From NCBI RefSeq assembly GCF_019112545.1, contig NW_025064902.1, forward strand, positions 24,399 through 88,398: 64,000 nt of DNA. Direction: 5' to 3'. A program made the translations under genes and the position numbers. Each line of letters begins with the position of its first letter. Positions within the stretch are counted from its first letter, which is position 1. The DNA is from Guyanagaster necrorhizus (Eukaryota; Basidiomycota; Agaricomycetes; Agaricales; Physalacriaceae). This document shows positions 51,378-60,703 of the stretch, piece by piece. The notes beneath the pieces are model-generated. The model saw only the letters and a program-made list of their open reading frames with translations, was not told the DNA's origin and made no database searches.

Positions 51378-51564
51378 TGCGGAGGATGGTTCGAATGCAT
51401 TGGAATTCGTGATAGTGCCTGATTGTCCAAGCTATGATCGATTGGCATCCACAGCACAGCTGTATGATCACCAGAAGACCAATCAGGATTCCTATAATAG
51501 ATGCCAAGAGTTCAAAGAACTTGTGGGTAAAGTTTGGGTTGGAAGGATCAAGGGCAGGGGGCAT
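51331..51564 (-). CDS. Element C ORF1: small membrane protein
   Basis: 77 codons starting 56 nt inside the LTR: MPPALDPSNPNFTHK, hydrophobic segment FFELLASIIGILIGLLVIIQ, a Cys cluster (LCCGCQ), AWTIRHYHEFQ and LRNVTPDLSLHN. The last part overlaps the start of gag (ATG at 51377) in another frame. In element D the same ORF runs four codons longer; here CGA has become TGA. One predicted membrane helix (~residues 16-37). No similarity to known gypsy proteins that I recognise; function unknown. Confidence 0.6.
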   Translation of the reverse strand: MPPALDPSNPNFTHKFFELLASIIGILIGLLVIIQLCCGCQSIIAWTIRHYHEFQCIRTILRNVTPDLSLHNIPASA

Positions 51565-51606
51565 TCAGTTTCTCAGCACAATTGGGCTTGAGAAAGGGAA
51601 CGAGAA

Positions 51607-51619
51607 AGTCTCAAACTAA
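51607..51619 (-). promoter_or_regulatory. Element C primer-binding site (self-priming type)
   Basis: TTAGTTTGAGACT one base inside the 5' LTR. It pairs with the predicted RNA 5' end (51788-51776) over 13 nt with one U-G pair. There is no TGG start, so it does not look like a site for a tRNA 3' end. Confidence 0.7.
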
Positions 51620-51620
51620 T

Positions 51621-52146
51621 TGTTAAGCCCAAGTCTCACATGACTATCAACATGTGATAAACAGTTCGGTACCTCGCACTTTGGGTATGTCCGACTGAGT
51701 TCACTGAGGTTAATAATGGAAGTGAATCAAGGCTCAAGTAGTAAGAGCTTGAGAGTAGTTTGGTGAAGATAAACTTTAGTTCGAGACTGGGGTGTTACAT
51801 CGAGAACTAAACTACTTAAATACTATTCTATTATCGCATTATAAATAACTGTTCACAAAAGATATTGTCTGCTGTAGAGCTGTTTCCCCTACCGTTGCCA
51901 GGCTCTCCACAAAAGCTGTTGTCTTGCTGCGGAGCTGTGATTGTGCACTGCAATTTGGGGACAAAAGGAGCATTGTCTCTCTCTTCACAGCACACAGCAG
52001 TGTAGTAGGAGAATGACTGGTTGGGCTGCTGAGCTAAGCATTCCCATGGTCATAAGCACTGGCTAGGTGCCCTGACTAAGCAAAGATAGGGGTCATTTCT
52101 GAGGAAAAAGAAAGAAAAATAGGAAGAAAATGGGAAAATCATAACA
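51621..52146 (-). repeat. Element C 5' LTR with promoter
   Basis: 526 bp. TATTTAAG at 51822-51815 and predicted RNA start AGTCTCGAACTAA at 51788-51776. Confidence 0.9.
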
Positions 52147-53055
52147 GAAGATGAGAAATTGCTTGAAGAAGAAATACAATGCAAAAAGGAGCAGGAGTTC
52201 ATAAGATTGTATCAGGAAAGAGTCATAGAGCTCCCTCAGAGTGTAGGCTGAAGAATAATGCTGCTAGAAGAGGAATATTTAACAGCACACTGTGACTGAG
52301 TAGGCCATCTTTCTCTACAATAAAGCCTGCTCTAAAGACCCTCTGGCTAAACTTCTGGAATATCACTTTCAGTTCAATATCTGACCAATGCCAAACATGC
52401 CACCCATCTCTCTGAAGCAGGCCATGTACTCAACACTGACTATCTGAATGGCCACTACAATCTCTACACACTACTGGTGACCACAGACCCTGCATGCCAA
52501 GAACCTGACCTGATACCTCTGGAGGCCAAAAGAAAACTGACTAATAGGAGGACAGCCCTCTGCCAATGAAGCCAGAACCAGCAATCAGCCCAAGAGAGAT
52601 GACTCTGAGACCATTAAACAAGGGTTCACAATCATTAATAAGAAGATTGTCAGAAAACCAGAAAGAGAAATCCCTGGAAGTCCAGTCACTTATGATGATT
52701 CTCTTCACTCCTTTTCTATCTCATATCAAAAGGTACCCCCTTTCAATGATTATCCAAACCTAATAGAGACACTTGCTCCTGACTCAGTCCTCATACAATG
52801 CAAACTGGATCTTATACAAAAGCCTCAGTCCTTTAAAGAGCAATTTGATGATATTGATCACTTTCTGATTGATTGTGAACAGTATTTTGAAGTATACTCC
52901 ACCTATCTATCTGCTAACATTTATCAGATCATCTTCACTGCATCCAGTCAACCAAAGGACTTAATAGTGTGTCTAAGAATACTGCCAGTCAGACTTATGT
53001 TAGCTATATAGATACTCATATACATGTGCATTCAAATATACTTGACTCTGTTCTC
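52147..53055 (+). mobile_element. Remnant F, middle part (gag)
   Basis: Resumes after element C: EKLLEEEIQCKKEQEFIRLY, later SFKEQFDDIDHFLIDCEQYF, equivalent to the capsid region of element D. Between ~52985 and 53055 it jumps from mid-gag to the gag/pol linker (CIQIYLT, cf. CMHSNIPDPV), implying an internal deletion. Many stops. Confidence 0.6.
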
Positions 53056-53583
53056 TGTTACAATTTTTCTATTCTTTTCCTCCTTTTACTCCTACTTATA
53101 CTGAGTCAGAGTGCTTAGACCAGTGCTTAGAACTGTGGGACAGCCTTAGTCAGCATAATCGACTATCATCTCACAATATGAGGCATCATCAGGATGCTTA
53201 GACCAGTGCTTAAAACCATGAGACAGCCTTAGTCAGCACAATTGACTATTGTCTTATGACATGTAGTGATGCTTCAACAACAGGACAATACCTCTTTTGT
53301 AGATAGTAATGATGCTCTAGGACAATGAGCACTATAACCATGAAATGCACAATTAGTAACACTATATTTATCTGAGGCAAATGATATGTAAGTAGCATAG
53401 TCATCATCATATAACCCTAGCCTTGAGCTATCCTTTACTCTATCATCTTATCTTAAGTCAACTTGTATTGATCTTGAGATATAATATTGCTAAACACAGA
53501 AGTGGACTCAGATGTGATTGTACAAATACAATACAGTACTTGTTTACCACATAGTTGCAGTCACATGTCATTTGGGCTTAACA
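53056..53583 (+). repeat. Solo LTR inserted in remnant F
   Basis: 528 bp, TGTTACAATTTTTC...GGGCTTAACA, related to the LTRs of B, C and D. The flanks TTCTC and TTCCC could be a target duplication with one transition. F coding sequence continues on both sides, so it is a solo LTR left by LTR-LTR recombination. Confidence 0.75.
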
Positions 53584-54467
53584 TTCCCCCAAACACATCA
53601 AAGAAATTGCAAACATCTAAAACTCAACTGCCCATAGGCTGAACAGAGAGAGAGGCCCCTAATGGCTGGCTAAAGCCATTCAAGACTGAATGAACTTGGT
53701 GAGCCATTTGAAATGCCAAGGACAAGGCTGTGCTCAAAAACTGGGTATATAAGACTCAGGCCAAGAAAGTAATTGATAAAATAATTGAGGGAATAAGAAA
53801 GGCAGAAAGAAATCAGATCCTGGAATGGCTAGACAAACTAAGGGAGCCCAGAAAATATATTCACCAACAGAAGGCTGCAGGAAGAGATGTAACCATGGAG
53901 GTACAGATTGAAACTCTCACTAACCAGTCAGTGCATGTGGTCACTGCTCTGATCAACAGCAGCTGCACCAGAAGTTCCATCAATCATGCTTCTATCACCA
54001 AGCATGATCTACCAACCTGAGCCACTGCTGGTCTAATCTCAGTTTATAATGCTGATGAGACTAAAAACTAAGCCAGCTCAATCATAGAGTTTATTGAGCT
54101 CTGGTTAACAATCAGAGATCACTTGGAGCAGATCAACTTAGTTGTGACTGAGTTGGGATCCAAAGAGATCTTTCTTGGTCATAACTGGCTCACATGGCAT
54201 AACTCATTAATCAATTGGAAGATGGAGCAAATTGCCTTTGCATATTGCTGATGCTGAAAAATCCCCTTTGAGCTGCCAGACAAGAATCCTAAAGACCAAT
54301 GGAATGAAGAGATAGAAGATAGAGACACCATCCTCATGGTTAATCTGAACCAGGCAATTCATATTCAAGCAACACATCATGTCAACAACTTAGCCACTAA
54401 AGCAAACACTAGAAAGGAGACTAAAATGTTCAAAGAAATGGTATCAGAATAAGTATAGGACTTCTGA
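53584..54467 (+). mobile_element. Remnant F, right part (protease to pre-RT)
   Basis: LKNWVYKTQAKKVIDKIIEG, IETLTNQSVHVVTALINSSC (protease; the Asp of the DSG motif reads Asn), then IFLGHNWLTWHNSLINWK. It stops where element D begins, and the continuation should lie beyond the right edge of the window. Confidence 0.6.
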
Positions 54468-54991
54468 TGTTACAATTTTTCCTATTTTCTTTTTATTTCC
54501 TTTTCTTTTTTCCTCGGAAATGACCCCTATCTTGCTTAGTCAGGGTGCTTAGGCCAGCGCTTAGGACCATGGGAATGCTTAGCTCAGCAACCCAGTCAGT
54601 CCTTGTCATACCGTGCTGCTGTGTGCTGTGAAGGGAGAGACAATAACCTTTTTGTCCTCCAACTGTGGCGCAGCAGTAACAGCATACAGCAGGACAATAG
54701 CTTTTGTGGAGAGACTGGCAATGGCAGGGGAAACAGCACACAGCAGGACAACAGCTTTTGTGAATGTTTATTTATAGCATGACAGTATTTAAGTAGCTCA
54801 GTTCTCGCTGTAATACCCCAGTCTCGAACTAAAGTTTTACTTCACCATCTTATCTCGAGCTCCTGCTACTTGCAACGCCTTGACCTCACAATACTCTCAA
54901 CACATCAGTGAACTCAGTCAGACATACCCAAAGTGCGAGGTACTGAACTGTTTATCATGTGTTGATTGTCATATGGAATTTGGGCTTAACA
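54468..54991 (+). repeat. Element D 5' LTR with promoter
   Basis: 524 bp. TATTTAAG at 54786-54793 and predicted RNA start AGTCTCGAACTAA at 54820-54832, 34 nt apart. Confidence 0.85.
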
Positions 54992-54992
54992 A

Positions 54993-55005
54993 TTAGTTTG
55001 AGACT
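54993..55005 (+). promoter_or_regulatory. Element D primer-binding site (self-priming type)
   Basis: TTAGTTTGAGACT, complementary to 54820-54832 with one U-G pair. Confidence 0.7.
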
Positions 55006-55047
55006 TTCTCGTTCCCTTTCTCAAGCCCAATTGTGCTGAGAAACTGA

Positions 55048-55293
55048 ATGCCCCCTGCCCTTGATCCTTCCAACCCAAACTTTACCCACAAGTTCTTTGA
55101 ACTCTTGGCATCTATTATAGGAATCCTGATTGGTCTTCTGGTGATCATACAGCTGTGCTGTGGATGCCAATCGATCATAGCTTGGACAATCAGGCACTAT
55201 CACGAATTCCAATGCATTCGAACCATCCTCCGCAATGTCACGCCAGACCTCTCTCTCCACAACATCCCTGCCTCTGCCCGACAGTCTTTCTGA
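55048..55293 (+). CDS. Element D ORF1: small membrane protein
   Basis: 81 codons, identical to element C ORF1 through PASA and then RQSF before TGA. Hydrophobic segment at residues ~16-37, Cys cluster LCCGC after it, polar C-terminus. Overlaps the gag start (55235) by 59 nt in a different frame, so both proteins could come from one mRNA by leaky scanning or reinitiation. No similarity recognised. Confidence 0.65.
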   Translation: MPPALDPSNPNFTHKFFELLASIIGILIGLLVIIQLCCGCQSIIAWTIRHYHEFQCIRTILRNVTPDLSLHNIPASARQSF

Positions 55294-58249
55294 CCTGCTA
55301 AAGGAACCAACCCAGAAAGTGTCCCTGGGAGCTCGGCTCAAGGGTGTGCTAGGGAGGAAGAAGAGGAGCAGTATCAGCAGCACATATACCCCCTGCGACC
55401 CCCAACAGCAGTCGTCTGAAACCCTGACAACCCTTGAGCTGCAGGGTTTCGATGACCCAGATCTGACACCCTCCTCCCATCTCCCCAGCACAGTATCACA
55501 GCAACCAGGCCAACAACTCCCACCTCTAGCACCAGCCTTGGGTGCCATGCTTGAGACTCCCTGGATGCCTCACAGGTGGCTCGAGGAACCAGTGATTCCA
55601 GGGGCTGTGGATCCCGACATGCCCTATCTACATGACACAGCAGCACTAACAGCAGAAATGACAATTACTGGCATGATGACAGCAATAAGTGCCACTGGTG
55701 GTGGGCTGCTGCTGCCGAGGCTGACAGGCTGGAGCACTGCCCAGTTGGTGGTAATACTAGCAGAACAGAAAGTGTACGAGTGGTACCAAGCAGAATGCAA
55801 CCAGCCAGCCCTGTCGTCCTGGGCCCCTCGAGAGAGAACCCGGTACAATGTGCCTGAAACCTTCCTGAGTACAGGCAGGACCAGGCATGTATTGACGACG
55901 AGATTATGAGGGAGAACGCCCTCTTTGGGAGGTACCTCCGGGCACGAGCAGCAGAGGAGCATAGAAGAGGCAAGGGAGGTAGTAGGACCACAACCATTGT
56001 TGGAACCACTATGCCCGACTCGCCTTTCAGGGAACCTGCCACTCCCACTGGTGAGTCCGACCCCTGGGCTGACTACCATGAGGAAGAGACTCAGTCCCAC
56101 CTTGATGACAACCACCCGTTATCTTACAGGACCGATACCATTGCAGAGACAGAGGACATCCCAGTCCGGGGAAACGGAATTCCAGCTGAGAGAGGCACCA
56201 TCAGAGGAAACGACAAGAGCATCGACCCCACCAGCGACCTCAAGAGGTTCCTCGATAGGGCCTTCACAGCCCTTTTCCTCAACCCAAAGTTTTACAGAAA
56301 CTTCCACCGGTATCACAGAGCAATGGTGCCAGGAGCAACAACAAGCATCAAGGAGCCGCCAGAGCAGTCCAAGCAACAGCCTACTCCTTGCCCCAGACCC
56401 AATGACGCTGGACCCAGCACACAACCCCAGTCCGACCCAGCCAGAAGTTTATGCCCCGCTCGTCAGTTCCCTCTCCGAGGATGAGGAGGGAACCAACGCA
56501 GACGACGAGGCTGAGGAGGTGGACCCCCATCAGAAGGGCAGGGATCTGCTCTCTAGCTGGACAGAGAAGTTCAAACCTATGACAGACGAAGAATTACGAT
56601 GGGAAGCATGCAAGGCGAGAGAGGAGGAGTTCACTTGGCTGTACCAAGAGCAGGTAGCCAAGTTATGGAAGGACGATCTTTGGTTAAGATTGTCCTTAGG
56701 ACAAAGGTATACTTTTGCAGACTTTATTGAAAAAGAGGAGATTCTACAGTATGCAGCCACTGAGCAGACCATTTTTAATTTTAATCAAAGATATTCACAT
56801 TATCAGATGGGACCATTACTGCCATACAAGCTGAAGTACGGTGGAAGAATAGCACCAACAATATGGATGCCGAGTGTAATGCCATCCAGAATGGCAGACA
56901 TGGCACCTTCAATCCAAACAGCATCTTCTCGGTACTCGTTCGCTACATCGGCTGTCTGCAGCATGGCATCTCAGCTTGCCAGGAGCTGACCACAGGCAGT
57001 CTGGCATCATCCCAAATCATGGAGACTGCCACTCTTTCCATGACCCTTCGCCGGACAGCCACCTCCAGATGAGGCTGAGGGCAGTGAGGCTCCAGTACCT
57101 GGACCATCTCTTCCGACAGAAGATGATCTAGAGGCAATTGCCTAAGGATGGACCATTCAGGATGGGAGGATTGTTCGAAAAGAAGCCCCTAAGCCAGGAA
57201 GTCCTGTTGCCAATGATGGATCCCTTCATTCATTCCCAGGACCTCCAAAGGGATGGGCACAGCTGCCTCATGGCAGACTCCCGAACCTGATGCCCGCCCT
57301 TGATGCCGCCGCTCAAATCCTTCAAGTCAAGCCAATCCTTTGTGCAGAACCCCACTCCTTTCAGGGAGCATCTGACGATATCAATCATTTTCTGGTCGAC
57401 TGTGACCAATACTTTCAAGTATTCGCCCCATACTTCCTTGCCAACATGTACAAAGTAATGTTTGCTGTCACTCACATGACAGACAAGGCCAAAGTGTGGT
57501 GGGTTCTAATCGCCCCCACTTTCTGGTCTACTACCAGGGACCATCATCGATACCCTGCATGGCCGGTCTTCAAACAAATGATCAGGGACAAATTCATGGA
57601 TCCTGCAGTCCAGGAAGTCCACAAACAAAAGATGAAGGAATTCAAGATGGCCAGAAAGCTGGCCACAGACTACTTTGATGAATTAGAATGACTCGGCACA
57701 CTTGCTGGAGTTTGGGAAGACATCGCCGATACCGGACGAATGGTCGAATATATGAAAATGGGACTGCCATCCCATTACCTCATAACCATCTCTGACATCG
57801 GCAGGGACATTCCAGTCGGCTATGATGAATGGAAGAGCCAAATCATTACTATGTACAAGGAGCGGCAATGACAAAAGGCAGAAGCGAATACCCTGGCCTA
57901 TGGACATCGAAGCCAGGGATAGAGACAGGGCTTGAAGCCCTCCATCCCTGCTGTGACCACATCCACCAAGCCCAGGGGCTCGACCTCAACTTCTTATGGA
58001 ACGAAGCAAACCAGTATGGGCATGACATATACCGGAACGGGTCAGCTGATGGATGTGGATCGCCTCAAGAAGGGGGGGAAGTGTTTCAATTGTGGCCAGA
58101 AGGGCCACATGGCACGAAACTGTCCTCAGAAGAAGAACAAATGCACCAGAGAAGAAATTCGAGTGCAGATCGCTGAATTAATGAAGGAAGACGAAGACCT
58201 CAGGCACAATGAGAAACCTGAAGAGGTAAAAGATGGGGCCGAGCAGTAG
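55235..58249 (+). pseudogene. gag: Element D gag, 1004 codons with nonsense codons
   Basis: One register from MSRQTSLSTT to TAG 58247-58249. Stops include TGA 55907-55909 (CGA in element C), TGA 56987-56989 and TGA 57689-57691. The intact knuckle is CFNCGQKGHMARNC near 58083-58124. The protein is much longer than usual gypsy gags (typically 200-500 residues), because of a ~600-residue Ser/Pro/Thr-rich and acidic N-terminal part. Confidence 0.8.
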
Positions 58250-60088
58250 GCGATTCGACTGCCTTGGCCAAGGAAACAAGTAACGGGTCACAATCTGCTG
58301 GGCAGACTAACATTTTATCCTCTTTAGCATCACCACCTATGACTAAATTATGCATGCATTCGAATATACCAGACCCTGTTACTCAAAAACCAGAATTGCC
58401 TAAGGAACTGACTTCTACAACTCAAGCGCCGACAAAGGGCCAAAGAGGGGCAGAGAGCCCCAAAGATGTGTCTTTATCAAAGATTCATCAAGCTAAAAAA
58501 ATAAAACAGACTCAATTGCCTTCAGGCCGAATGGAGGCAGAGGGCCCTGTAACATGGCTCAAACCATTCGATACTGAATGGACTTGGCAGACCATCAAGG
58601 ATGCCAAGGATGAAGAAGCGGCAAAGGCCATACTAAAAAACTGGGTACATAAGATCCGAGCCGAGGAGGTGATTGACGAAATGATCACCGGGATGAAAGC
58701 TGTGGAGCAGTGTCAAGCCCTGGAATGGTTGGATGAATTATGTGGACCATGGAAATTCATCTGACAAGCTAAACTCTCAGGGCATGACTTATTAACCAAG
58801 GCCCAGATCGAGACATTAACATCCCGATCAACCCATGCAGTCACCGTCTTAATTGACAGTGGCTGCACAGGGAGTAGCATCAACCGAGCTTTTGTCAACA
58901 AGTACAAATTACCCACTAGGGCGACAGCAGCCCCCATCCCTGTTTATAATGCAGATGGAACCAAGAACCAGGCTGGGTCGATTACTGAATATGTTGAGCT
59001 CAGACTCACTATCGGTGATCATTCGGAATGAATTGACCTAGCAGTAACCGACCTAGGGACTAAAGAAATATTCCTTAGACATGATTGGCTGATTAGACAT
59101 AATCCGCTAATCAATTGGAAGACCGGACACATCATCTTCACTCGATGCCACTGCCGGAAAATCCCATTTGAACTACTAGATGAAGATCCTGAGGACTGAT
59201 GGGATGAGGAAATGGAGGATGGTGAAATGATACTCACCATCGATATACAACAGGCCATAAGCATTTGAGCAATGCACCATGCTAATGACCTAGCAGCAAA
59301 AGCCAACACTGGAAAGGAGGAAAAAACATTTGAACAGATAGTATCCATATGGGCCCACGATTTTTGGGATTTATTTGAAAAGGAAAGTTTCGATGAACTA
59401 CCCGCTGCAAAACCTTGGGACCATGCAATCGAGTTAACTCCTAATGCCAATGCCAACCTAGATTGCAAGTGTTACCCACTTAGCAATAACGAACAACAGA
59501 AACTGGACAAGTTTTTAGAAGAAAACTTATCCAGCGGGAGGATCCAGCCATCAAAGTCACCAATAGTGTCACCTTTCTTCTTCATCAAAAAGAAGGATGG
59601 GAAACTTCGACCAGTACAGGATTATCGGAAGCTAAACGAGATGATGATAAAGAACTGTTATCCACTTCCCTTAATCGTGGAGTTAATGGACAAACTCCGA
59701 GGTGCCAAATACTATACCAAGCTGGATGTCCAATGGGGATATAACAATATATGCATCAAAGAAGGTGATGAATGGAAGACCACCTTCCGGACCAATTGTG
59801 GTCTATTCGAACCAATGGTGATGTTCTTCGGACTCACCAATTCACCTGCCACTTTCCAATGGATGATGAATGACATCTTCAAAGATCTCATCGCCACTGG
59901 AAAAGTAACGATTTACTTGGACGACATCCTCATCATGACCAAAACCAAGGAAGAACACTGATCGATAGTATGGCAAGTACTATCGCAAATGAGGAAACAC
60001 CGACTTTTCCTCAAAAGTGCGAATTCGAGGTGTTAGAAACAGAATACCTCGGAGTCATTATCAGTGAAGGAAGCATTCGAATGGACCC
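58223..60088 (+). pseudogene. pol: Element D pol, protease and RT, truncated by E
   Basis: Frame -1 relative to gag. Protease [51 protein letters not shown] codons at 58762-58764 and 59959-59961, among others. Ends inside the segment after EYLGVIISEGS where the LTR of E begins. Confidence 0.82.
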
Positions 60089-60580
60089 TGTTAGGAATGT
60101 GCCAATCGAGTGGGCTTGAGTGCACGCGTGGAGTCCGGTGGAGTGCGTGGGCGTTGATGAAGCTATTGGCAACATCACCCTTGAGTCGGAGCCCAAGGAT
60201 CTGGATGGACAGAACGGAGTTCTGTCAGAGAAGTGAACAGGAGTATCCTTCGGAGCAGAATCCGACGGATGAGATAGGGAGGAGTGAGTATGAAGTGTAG
60301 ATGGCTTATTCAAGTTGATATTCGAACTGAGTAGTTACGGTGATATACATGGCTTTATATACTAATGGTAGCTAATTCTGAGTCAGGTTCCATTGGGTTC
60401 TGGTGTGAATATTCGCTACCGAGTTTGGGGTCTAGGTATTACAATGTGAAATACAGATGTGAAATGATAATGGTGAAATGAAATTAGTAGGTAATGGGAA
60501 GCGGCCGGAGTCCAGTGGATAGCATGATAGAATTCGTGGTTGGTTGAGGTGACATGGAGGCCGGCGGCATGCGCGTAACA
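60089..60580 (-). repeat. Element E 3' LTR
   Basis: 492 bp. TATATAAAG at 60361-60353 and a candidate RNA start AGTTCGAATATCAA at 60328-60315, 33 nt apart. The matching PBS would be beside the 5' LTR, outside the window. Confidence 0.8.
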
Positions 60581-60703
60581 GTATCCCCCCCTTAGCGTTC
60601 TTGCCCTCAAGAGCGCTGATCCCGATGGCCGGTGGGGCCACATGGAGGATTGTTGGTGGCCGTGGGAGTTTTGTATCTTGATCTGAAACCACTATCATCG
60701 CCT

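Larger units (their letters stand above)
43607..52146 (-). mobile_element. Element C: full-length Ty3/gypsy chromodomain element
   Basis: 8540 bp with two 526-bp LTRs (43607-44132, 51621-52146), TGTTAAGC...TCATAACA on the plus strand, and target duplication GAAGA (43602-43606 and 52147-52151). On the minus strand: PBS 51607-51619, ORF1, gag (3015 nt, ending in TAG), pol in the -1 frame, polypurine tract AAGGAGGGGGTAA (44145-44133). The order of pol (PR-RT-RNaseH-IN-chromodomain) makes it a chromovirus of the Tf1/sushi type. Coding frames keep register from end to end; damage is by nonsense codons only. Confidence 0.93.
54468..60088 (+). mobile_element. Element D: Ty3/gypsy chromodomain element, interrupted by E
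   Basis: 5' LTR 54468-54991 (524 bp, TGTTACAA...GGCTTAACA), PBS 54993-55005, ORF1 55048-55293, gag 55235-58249 and pol from about 58223. At 60088, shortly after RT (EYLGVIISEGSIRMDPV), element E is inserted. The 3' part would lie beyond the window. Same family as C; gag has the same 3015-nt length. Confidence 0.88.

Noticed and set aside
50497..51591. 364-codon plus-strand ORF in element C
   Set aside because: It is antisense to gag and ORF1 of element C. Its long frame follows from the codon composition of gag, and the same shadow appears on the minus strand of element D.
55048..55293. Element ORF1 as an envelope-like gene
   Set aside because: It has a single helix, no signal peptide or fusion motif, is under 90 residues, and lies before gag instead of after pol.
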